From: Lysobacterales bacterium
Lineage (GTDB): Bacteria > Pseudomonadota > Gammaproteobacteria > Xanthomonadales > Xanthomonadaceae
Assembly: GCA_019510125.1 (NCBI GenBank)
Contig: JAEKKX010000006.1
Location: forward strand, 496,001-560,000
DNA length: 64,000 bases
Direction of reading: 5' to 3'
Shown here: one piece after another, positions 36,156 through 42,559 of the stretch
Numbering within the stretch: position 1 is the stretch's first letter
Layout of the letters: every line of letters begins with the position of its first letter
Notes under the pieces: generated by a model
What the model saw: the letters and a program-made list of their open reading frames with translations, nothing else
Database searches by the model: none
Told to the model about the DNA's origin: nothing
Program-made: the position numbers and the translations under genes

Positions 36156-37301
36156 TCACTCCTCGCTGACCCCCGGGATGCGCCCGTCCGCGCCGCGGAT
36201 GCCCGGCGCGACGCTGTCCCACCACGCCTGCTGCTCGGGATCTTCGAGGAACTGGGCGTAGGACAGGTCGGCGACGCTGTCCAGCGCGTAGTCGGGGCGG
36301 GCCTCGGCGAGCATCGCGGCCATCGCGCGCAGCAGCGGCAGTCCGGGCACGTCGTATTCGACGAACAGGAACTGCCCCGCCTGGTTGATCTCGATGAAAT
36401 GCAGGCCGCCGTCGGCGTCGCCGACCAGATCGACGCAGCCGAACGCCAGCCCCAGCGCGTCCATCAGCCGGCGCAGGCCGGCGGCCCAGTCGTCGGGCAG
36501 CGCGAACGGCCGGCTGCGGGTGCGATCGCCGATCGACGCCGCGCGCCAATCGACCACGCCGTCGCCGTCGTCGGGCGCATCCAGCCGCACCGCGAACTGG
36601 CGATGGCCGATGATCGTCACCCGCACGTCGAACGTCTTGTCGACGCAGGCCTGATAGATGCCCGGGCACAGCCGCAGGCTGGCGTCGTCGCGCAGCGCCT
36701 CGGCATCGACGGTGCGGGCGTAGGTGCTGAACATGCGGCCGGCGCCGTCGCGCCAACTGTGGGTCGCGAACGGCTTGTAGACGATGCGCCCGTGGACGTC
36801 GCGGAAGCGGCGGATGGCGTCGGGATCCGACGACAGCAGGGTCGCCGGGAAGCGCAGCCCGCAGCGCTGCGCGACCTGCAACTGGCGCAGCTTGTTCTCG
36901 GCGTCGCGCGCGCGCTCGGGCAGGTTCGCCCAGAACACGTCGCCCGCGGCCGCGGCGGTGGCGTGCGCGTTCTCGACGAAGCGCTTCCACTCGTCCTGCA
37001 CGAACGCGCGGTCGGCGTCCTCCACGTGCGCGAAGTCGTGCGGCAGCCGCGGTCGGCGGAACCACACGCTCGAGGTCGAAGCCGGGTCGATGCCGCCCGC
37101 GAAGCGCAGCCCGTGCGCGTCGTCGGCGTGCAGCGACAGCGGCGTCATCGCCGGGTCGGCCAGGGTCCGCGCCCAGACCGGACGCAGGCCGCTGCGGCGC
37201 AGCACCCAGCAGACCGCGGCGGCATGCACGTCGTGGGCGAATCCCGAGAGGATCAGCGGCTGCTTCGCGCCGGCGGCGCGGTCGGAACGGGATGTCGGCA
37301 T
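36156..37301 (-). CDS. MvdC/MvdD-like ATP-grasp ligase (graspetide maturase)
   Basis: The 381-aa product has the ATP-grasp fold as in microviridin-type peptide ligases. Features are WVLRRSGLRPVWARTL near the start, SVWFRRPRLP, ENKLRQLQVAQRCGLRFPATLLSSDP, the nucleotide lysine in GRIVYKPF, QACVDKTFDVRVTIIGHRQFAVRL, and the metal/ATP site LAFGCVDLVGD...LHFIEINQAGQFLFVE. Such enzymes form ester or amide links between side chains of a precursor peptide. ATG 37301 has GGAG five bases upstream; the longer frame crosses the hairpin and the precursor gene. The 57-aa precursor-like gene lies just upstream on the same strand, which fits the function. No transporter or protease is adjacent. Confidence 0.88.
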   Translation of the reverse strand: MPTSRSDRAAGAKQPLILSGFAHDVHAAAVCWVLRRSGLRPVWARTLADPAMTPLSLHADDAHGLRFAGGIDPASTSSVWFRRPRLPHDFAHVEDADRAFVQDEWKRFVENAHATAAAAGDVFWANLPERARDAENKLRQLQVAQRCGLRFPATLLSSDPDAIRRFRDVHGRIVYKPFATHSWRDGAGRMFSTYARTVDAEALRDDASLRLCPGIYQACVDKTFDVRVTIIGHRQFAVRLDAPDDGDGVVDWRAASIGDRTRSRPFALPDDWAAGLRRLMDALGLAFGCVDLVGDADGGLHFIEINQAGQFLFVEYDVPGLPLLRAMAAMLAEARPDYALDSVADLSYAQFLEDPEQQAWWDSVAPGIRGADGRIPGVSEE

Positions 37302-37346
37302 GCGCACTCCATCGCGGCGGGCAGGCGGCATTGAACGGAACACGAA

Positions 37347-37377
37347 AACGCCGCGCCCCTCGCGGCGGCGCGGCGTT
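37347..37377 (-). terminator. Attenuator-like hairpin between RiPP precursor and ligase
   Basis: On the minus strand AACGCCGCGCC and GGCGCGGCGTT form a perfect 11-bp stem with a 9-base loop, followed by TTCGTG so that the RNA reads GUUUUCG after the stem. Placed between precursor and enzyme, a leaky terminator would give more precursor mRNA than ligase mRNA, a common RiPP arrangement. Confidence 0.7.
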
Positions 37378-37416
37378 GCGGCGACGGCGCGCAGCGCGCG
37401 CCGCTCCGCGGACGGA

Positions 37417-37590
37417 TCAGACGGCGGAGCCCGGATCGGCCGGATCGTCGCCGTTCGGGCCGGTGGCGTGGGTGGTGATCGGAATGCGTCCGCCGGCGAT
37501 CTTCTCGATCTCCTGCGGCGACAGCTCGCGAGCGACGTTGCGGCCCAGCGGACGGGCGCGATCCTGGGACTGATCCTCGAACTTCGACAT
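37417..37590 (-). CDS. Graspetide-like RiPP precursor peptide
   Basis: The 57-residue peptide starts MSKFEDQSQDRARP. It has a leader resembling double-glycine leaders, ELSPQEIEKIAGG (residues 22-34), and a 23-residue core in which TTHAT (39-43) is mirrored by DDPAD (48-52) across GPNG. Thr and Asp are the residues that ATP-grasp maturases join, so up to three ester links (TT..T to DD..D) are possible. AAGGAG lies eight bases before the ATG. The gene sits 115 bases upstream of the ATP-grasp ligase on the same strand with a hairpin between. Codon use and GC match the neighbours. The role as precursor is inferred from context and composition; I recall a Lysobacter graspetide with a THAT-containing core (thatisin), not checked here. 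Confidence 0.82.
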   Translation of the reverse strand: MSKFEDQSQDRARPLGRNVARELSPQEIEKIAGGRIPITTHATGPNGDDPADPGSAV

Positions 37591-37679
37591 TGCGGTACTC
37601 CTTCGATCTTCCTGAGAAGGGCGGCGGCAGCGGGGCCGCGGCCGGTGGCGGTGCGCATCTTGCCTGTCTCGGCACCGGC

Positions 37680-37701
37680 GCCGGATGCGGGCGCATCCGG
37701 C
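37680..37701. promoter_or_regulatory. Perfect inverted repeat in the leader of the precursor gene
   Basis: GCCGGATGCG and CGCATCCGGC form a 10-bp inverted repeat with a two-base centre, about 90 bases upstream of the precursor ATG. It could be an operator or an RNA hairpin. Confidence 0.45.
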
Positions 37702-37713
37702 ACGCTGCGAGTC

Positions 37714-37742
37714 TAGTCAATCGCTCGCCGGCGCGGTGTTAA
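37714..37742 (-). promoter_or_regulatory. Possible promoter of the RiPP locus
   Basis: On the minus strand TTAACA and TGACTA are 17 bases apart, upstream of the inverted repeat. Both hexamers are imperfect. The rest of the roughly 350-base gap to thiL shows no other gene. Confidence 0.35.
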
Positions 37743-37938
37743 CTTCCCGTGATCCGTTGCCGGCGGCGTCCGCCGCGGTCGGCTGCCGTTCCGGAACATG
37801 AGCGGCGTCCGCCGCCGGCGACCGCGATCGCACGCGCGCACCACGCGGTCGCAGCGCGAACGACGCCGCGGCTGTGTCACCATGCGCGCTTTCCCGACGC
37901 TCCTCCGGGCCGCTCTCCTGCCGCGCCACGCACATCGC

Positions 37939-38904
37939 ATGTCCGCATCGCCGTCCGAATTCGATCTCATCGCCCGCCTGCGCCGACGTGTCGCCGCGCG
38001 CGCGGATGTCGTGCTCGGCATCGGCGACGATGCGGCGATCCTGCGCCTGCCGCCCGGCCGCGACCTGGTGGTGGCGATGGACACGCTCAACGCCGGCGTG
38101 CATTTCCCCGAGGACACCGCGCCGGCCGACCTGGGCTGGAAGGCGCTGGCGGTGAACCTCTCCGATCTCGCGGCGATGGCCGCGACGCCGGCGTGGTGCA
38201 CGCTGTCGCTGTCGCTGCCCGCGGCGGATGCGGCGTGGCTCGACGGCTTCCTCGACGGCTTCCTCGACCTCGCCATGCGGCACGAGGTCGCGCTGGTCGG
38301 CGGCGACACCACGCGCGGGCCGCTGTCGGTGTGCGTGACCGCGCACGGCCTCGTCGCCCCGCGCGGCGCGCTGTCTCGCGCCGCCGCGCGCGCCGGCGAC
38401 GACGTCTGGATCACCGGCACACTGGGCGACGCCGCCGGCGCGCTGCGGCAATGGCGCACCGGCGAGCCGATCGACCCCGCGCTGCGCATGCGCCTCGACC
38501 GGCCGACGCCGCGCGTCGCCGCCGGCCGCGCGCTGGCCGGCATCGCCCATGCCTGCATCGACGTCTCCGACGGCCTGCTCGCCGATCTCGCGCACGTATG
38601 CCGCGCCAGCCGCGTCGGCGCGCGCGTGGACGTGGACGCGCTGCCCGCATCGGTCGCGCTGCGCGCCGCGTTCGAGGGCGACGCGCGGCGCGCCCTACAG
38701 GCCGCCGGCGGCGACGACTACGAGCTGTGCTTCACCGCGCCGAAGACCGCGCGCCTCGCGATCGAGGCCGCGATGCTCGACTGCGACGTGCCGGCGACGC
38801 GGGTCGGCGCGATCACCGACGACGATGGCAGGATCGCCGTCGTCACCTCCGACGGCGCCGCCTGGACCCCGCCGCACGGCGGCTACGTGCATTTCGCCGC
38901 CTGA
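37939..38904 (+). CDS. thiL: Thiamine-monophosphate kinase
   Basis: ThiL phosphorylates thiamine monophosphate to the diphosphate cofactor. The 321-aa product has the AIRS/PurM fold with EFDLIARLRR at the start, GIGDDAAILRLP, VVAMDTLNAGVHFP, LGWKALAVNLSDLAAMAATP, VGGDTTRGPLSVCVTAHG and IDVSDGLLADLAHV. The chosen ATG gives the family N-terminus; the frame extends upstream without similarity. It is divergent from the RiPP locus, which separates it from nusB. Confidence 0.96.
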   Translation: MSASPSEFDLIARLRRRVAARADVVLGIGDDAAILRLPPGRDLVVAMDTLNAGVHFPEDTAPADLGWKALAVNLSDLAAMAATPAWCTLSLSLPAADAAWLDGFLDGFLDLAMRHEVALVGGDTTRGPLSVCVTAHGLVAPRGALSRAAARAGDDVWITGTLGDAAGALRQWRTGEPIDPALRMRLDRPTPRVAAGRALAGIAHACIDVSDGLLADLAHVCRASRVGARVDVDALPASVALRAAFEGDARRALQAAGGDDYELCFTAPKTARLAIEAAMLDCDVPATRVGAITDDDGRIAVVTSDGAAWTPPHGGYVHFAA

Positions 38905-38922
38905 TCGCCCCGGTTTTTTTTT

Positions 38923-39131
38923 GTAGGAGCGACGTCAGTCGCGACCCAATGCCGCCCAATGCTGCACAGCGTCGCGACTGACGTCGCTCCTACAACGGCG
39001 GGATCACCGCTTTCGCTGCGCGCGAACCCGACCGGCTATGCGCGCCTGCGCTTTCGCAGGGACGACATTCGTAGGAGCGACGTCAGTCGCGACGCCGTGC
39101 CGCACAGGGTCGCGACTGACGTCGCTCCTAC
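38923..39131. repeat. Four REP-like elements as two inverted pairs
   Basis: GTAGGAGCGACGTCAGTCGC occurs at 38923 and 39071, each followed by an inverted copy (38971-38993 and 39108-39131). It is the same element as at 1807-2029. The two pairs form long stem-loops between convergent thiL and the uracil-DNA-glycosylase-family gene, which is the arrangement of BIME elements. Confidence 0.9.
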
Positions 39132-39147
39132 GCAGACAGGTCGAGGG

Positions 39148-39735
39148 TCATTCCGCGAACGTCGCGCGCACGCGTTCGCGCAGCGCCGGCACCACTTCGG
39201 CCTCGAACCACGGGTTCGCCTTGAACCAGCCGACGTTGCGCGGGCTGGGGTGGGGCATCGGCAGCAGCGTGGGACCGTACTCGCGCCAGGCGCGCACCGT
39301 TTCGGTGAGCGTGGCCTTGCGCCGGTCGCCGAGGAAGTATGCGTGCGCGTACTGGCCGAACAGCAGCGTCAGCCGCACCGCCTTCAACTGCGGCAACAGC
39401 CGCGGATGCCAGGTCGCGCGGCATTCCGGTCGCGGCGGCGCATCGCCGCTGCCCTGCCGGCCGGGGTAGCAGAAGCCCATCGGCACGATCGCGATGTCCG
39501 CCTCGTCGTAGAACTGCGCCGGGGTCATGTCCAGCCACGCGCGCAGGCGCTGGCCGCTGGCGTCGTTCCACGGGATGCCGGTGGCGTGGACCTTCGTGCC
39601 CGGGGCCTGGCCGACGATCAGCAGGCGCGCGGTCGCGCTGGCGCGCAGCACCGGCCGCGGGCCGAGCGGAAGCTGCGCCTCGCACAGGGTGCAGGCGCGG
39701 ATCTCGCGCAGCAGCGGCGCCAGTCCCCGGCTCAT
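39148..39735 (-). CDS. Uracil-DNA glycosylase family protein
   Basis: The 195-aa product has the UDG superfamily marks IRACTLCEAQLP (start of the family-4/5-like region), LLIVGQAPGTKVHATGIPWNDASG and MPHPSPRN. It may remove uracil or act in another way, since this subgroup is poorly studied; only one CxxC is present, so an iron-sulfur cluster like that of family 4 is doubtful. It starts in an ATGA overlap with the stop of the FAD-oxidase gene upstream. Confidence 0.85.
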   Translation of the reverse strand: MSRGLAPLLREIRACTLCEAQLPLGPRPVLRASATARLLIVGQAPGTKVHATGIPWNDASGQRLRAWLDMTPAQFYDEADIAIVPMGFCYPGRQGSGDAPPRPECRATWHPRLLPQLKAVRLTLLFGQYAHAYFLGDRRKATLTETVRAWREYGPTLLPMPHPSPRNVGWFKANPWFEAEVVPALRERVRATFAE

Positions 39736-41135
39736 GGCAGCAGCTTGCCCGGGTTGAGGATGCCGTCGGGGTCGAACGTCGCCTTGACCGCGCGCATCAG
39801 CGCCAGCGTCGGCGCGTCCACGGCCTGCGGCATGAAGTCGCGCTTGGCCAGGCCGATGCCGTGCTCGCCGGAAAGCGTGCCGCCGAGCGAGAGCGTCAGC
39901 GCGAACACCTCGCCCATGGCGGCCTGCGCGCGCGCGGCCTGCGCGGCGTCCGCCGGGTCGTACATCAGGTTGACGTGCAGGTTGCCGTTGCCGGCGTGGC
40001 CGAAGCAGACGATCGGCAGCGCATGCCTGCGCGCGAGCGTCCGCACCCCGGCGACCAGCGCGGGAATCCGCGACACCGGCACCACCACGTCCTCGTTGAT
40101 CTTGCCCGGCGCCAGCGCGCGCAGCGCGGGCGAGAGCGCCTTGCGCGCGGCCCACAGCCGTTCGCGCGACGCCTCGTCGGGCGCGAGCGTCACCCCGAGG
40201 CAGCCGTCGCCGTCGGCGGCCGCGCGCAGCGCGTCCAGCGCCGCCGGCAGCGTCGCCGCGTCGCCGTCGGCCTCGATCATCAGCAGCGCGCCGGCGTCCG
40301 CGGGCAGGTCGTCCGCATCGGCCTGGCGGGGCTGCGCGCGCAGGTGCCCGCGGGCGAGGTCGAGCGCGCGATCGTCCATGAACTCCAGCATCGACGGCGT
40401 CGCCGGCTGCGCCATCAGGCGCGCGACCGCGTCGGCGGCGGCCTCGACATCGCGGTAGGTCGCGCGCAGCGCAGCGCGCGCGGCCGGCAGCGGGGTGAGT
40501 TTCAGCGTGGCTTCGACGATCAGCGCCAGGGTGCCCTCGCTGCCGACCAGCAGGCGCTGCAGGTCGTAGCCGGTCGCGCCCTTGGTCGTCGCGCTGCCGC
40601 AGTGGATCAGCTCGCCGGCGCCGGTGACCGCGGTCAGCGCCAGCACGTTGTCGCGGCTCGCGCCGTACTTCACCGCGCGCGGGCCGCCGGCGTTGCAGGC
40701 GAGATTGCCGCCGATGCTTGAGAAGTCGGCGCTGGTCGGGTCGGGCGGCCAGAACAGCCCGTGCGGCCGCAGCGCGCGCTGCAGGTCGCCGTTGAGCACG
40801 CCAGGCTCGACCACCGCGCAGCGGTCGCCCGGGCGGATGTCGACGATCCGCGCCATCCGCTCGAACGACACCACCACGCCACCGTCGACCGGTACCGACG
40901 CGCCGGTGGTGTTGGTGCCGCGGCCGCGCGCGATCACCGGCACCCGCCGCGTGCGGCACGCGCGCACCAGCGCGACCACCTGGTCGACCGTCGTCGGCAG
41001 CGCCACCGCGTCCGGCATCGCCTGTCGTCGCGAGTTGTCGTAGCCGTAGGTCAGCCGCTCGCCGGGATCGGTGCGCAGCCCGTCGCCGAGCAGTTCGGCG
41101 AGCGCGCGGAGGAGGTCGGAGGGCAGGGCGGCCAT
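39732..41135 (-). CDS. FAD-linked oxidase (glycolate oxidase GlcD / D-lactate dehydrogenase family)
   Basis: The 467-aa product has a PCMH-type FAD domain (about 40-215: VIARGRGTNTTGASVPVDGGVVVSFERM, WPPDPTSADFSSIGGNLACNAGGPRAVKYG, GYDLQRLLVGSEGTLALI) and a FAD-oxidase C domain (FGHAGNGNLHVNLMYD, SGEHGIGLAKRDFM, FDPDGILNPGKLLP). It oxidises a 2-hydroxy acid such as D-lactate or glycolate; the substrate cannot be settled from sequence. No iron-sulfur partner gene (glcF) is next to it. It is coupled to the downstream UDG-family gene. Confidence 0.92.
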   Translation of the reverse strand: MAALPSDLLRALAELLGDGLRTDPGERLTYGYDNSRRQAMPDAVALPTTVDQVVALVRACRTRRVPVIARGRGTNTTGASVPVDGGVVVSFERMARIVDIRPGDRCAVVEPGVLNGDLQRALRPHGLFWPPDPTSADFSSIGGNLACNAGGPRAVKYGASRDNVLALTAVTGAGELIHCGSATTKGATGYDLQRLLVGSEGTLALIVEATLKLTPLPAARAALRATYRDVEAAADAVARLMAQPATPSMLEFMDDRALDLARGHLRAQPRQADADDLPADAGALLMIEADGDAATLPAALDALRAAADGDGCLGVTLAPDEASRERLWAARKALSPALRALAPGKINEDVVVPVSRIPALVAGVRTLARRHALPIVCFGHAGNGNLHVNLMYDPADAAQAARAQAAMGEVFALTLSLGGTLSGEHGIGLAKRDFMPQAVDAPTLALMRAVKATFDPDGILNPGKLLP

Positions 41136-41491
41136 GGCCCGATTGTAGGGCCATGCACCGGCGGATCGCCCGGATCGCCCGCGGTGGCGCCTGGCCGCGT
41201 CGGCGCGCAGGTGCGCTGCGAGCCCGTGTCGCTCCGACGGCAGCGGCTTGCGCTGGATCGCGTTGCGCCCGTCCGCCGCGCCATCGCCTCACGGGCGTCT
41301 GCGCGGCGAACGACGGCACGGATCGGAGCCATGCCTGCGTCGATCGGAACATGGCTTGCCATAGGCCACCGCGAAACAAAACGAAATGTTGTATGGTGTT
41401 GAAAGTGTTTATTCGAGGACGGATCGTGCCTATTTCCCGTGCGTTTTGCGGCATACTCGACGGTGTCATGGAACAGCAGGGAAGCGCCGGG

Positions 41492-42484
41492 ATGCGCAGG
41501 ATCGGATCCTCACCTCCGTCGGGACACCCTTGCGGCAGGGAACGTCGGCGGGCCCGGCAGGCCGCGCAGGCGCATGCCGCCGTCCGGCCCGCGATCGCGC
41601 CGAGGGCCCTGTCCGCAGTCCTGTGCGTCGCCGTGCTGCTCGGCGCGGGCATCGCCGCCTGCGCGAGTCCGCCCCGTGGCGTGCCCCCGCCCGCCGCCGC
41701 GACGCTCGCCCGGTCCGAGGGACACTGGCCGCGGACGACCGTCGCCGAGCGCACCTTCCCGAGCGCGGATGTCGCGATCGGGGACGTCGCGATCAAGCAC
41801 GGCGCGATCAAGGGCGGCGCGATCGACGACATCGTGATCGAAGACCGCGGCCGTCCCTGGAAGCTCTGGCTGATGGCCGCGCCTGCGGGCGGTGCCACCC
41901 AGGCGCTGGAGTTCTTTTCCGGTGAACGCGTGGCCGATGTGCAGGCGGCGCCGATCGACGCCGCCGCCCCCGACGGCAGGATGGCCTACAGCTTCACCGA
42001 CCGCAGCGGGCGTCGCCACGTGTCCGTGCGCGGCACCGCCTCAACCGTCGACCCCGACCGGCCCGCCGCGTACGGCGGTTGGCAGGATCGCGAGGGCCGC
42101 GGACATGACGTCGTGCTGGGCGGCGTGCTGTTCGATGCGAAGATCGTGACCGGGCCGGACGGCGTGGCCGAAAGCGTCAACACGCCGATCGACGTGCGCC
42201 GGTGGTTCGGCGGGCAACCGATCTGCGAGACCGCCGCCTACGTCGCCCGCACGCGGGCCCCGCTGCGCCAGGAAACGGCGCCGGGCTTCCGGCCGCTGAC
42301 GAAGATCATCGCCGACTACGTCCCGGCGCAGCGCTGCTGGACCACGCGTCCGAGCCATGCGGTGAATCTCGACGACAACACCCTGCTCATCGTCGTCGGC
42401 CGCAAGGCGGTGCGTCTGAACGCCAGGGATCTTTCGCCGGCCGGCCGCGCGCCCGGCATCCGGATCGTCGACATCCGGGAATAG
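41492..42484 (+). CDS. Lipoprotein, candidate immunity protein for the second XVIPCD effector
   Basis: The 330-aa product has a long basic N-terminus, a hydrophobic stretch and a lipobox IAAC (Cys57). The periplasmic part contains five 15-bp-encoded pentapeptide repeats (about residues 95-119, AIGDV, AIKHG, AIKGG and relatives). A beta-rich domain follows (YSFTDRSGRRHVSVRGTAST, GGWQDREGRGHDVVLGGVLFDAKIV). ATG 41492 follows AGGGAAG at seven bases; the open frame reaches back to 41153 but has no ribosome site there. No family was recognised. Placement 75 bases upstream of an XVIPCD protein matches the first lipoprotein/effector pair at 6972-10049; immunity is inferred. Confidence 0.68.
   Translation: MRRIGSSPPSGHPCGRERRRARQAAQAHAAVRPAIAPRALSAVLCVAVLLGAGIAACASPPRGVPPPAAATLARSEGHWPRTTVAERTFPSADVAIGDVAIKHGAIKGGAIDDIVIEDRGRPWKLWLMAAPAGGATQALEFFSGERVADVQAAPIDAAAPDGRMAYSFTDRSGRRHVSVRGTASTVDPDRPAAYGGWQDREGRGHDVVLGGVLFDAKIVTGPDGVAESVNTPIDVRRWFGGQPICETAAYVARTRAPLRQETAPGFRPLTKIIADYVPAQRCWTTRPSHAVNLDDNTLLIVVGRKAVRLNARDLSPAGRAPGIRIVDIRE
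41774..41848 (+). repeat. Five 15-bp tandem repeats inside the lipoprotein gene
   Basis: Units start at 41774, 41789, 41804, 41819 and 41834, each beginning GCGATC (last GTGATC). They encode AIGDV, AIKHG, AIKGG, AIDDI and VIEDR, and the beta-strand-like alternation could form a short repeat sheet. Confidence 0.85.
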
Positions 42485-42505
42485 CGGGGTCAGGGAACGG
42501 CCGCA

Positions 42506-42553
42506 TCAGGAAATCGCGACATCAGGGAATCGCGGCATCGCACGCCAGGGAGG
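42506..42553 (+). repeat. Short 16-bp direct repeats between immunity-like and effector genes
   Basis: ATCAGGAAATCGCGAC and ATCAGGGAATCGCGGC follow each other in the 75-base gap, with a partial third unit upstream (GTCAGGGAACGGCCGC). They carry no obvious coding role. Confidence 0.6.
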
Positions 42554-42559
42554 CACACC

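Noticed and set aside
38923-39131. Repeat cluster considered as a CRISPR array
   Set aside because: Copies alternate in orientation, spacing is irregular and there are no uniform spacers or cas genes; it is a REP/BIME cluster.
41153-41491. Upstream extension of the second lipoprotein gene
   Set aside because: The region overlaps the likely promoter area, lacks a ribosome site and codes for Arg-rich shadow sequence; ATG 41492 has a good Shine-Dalgarno sequence.
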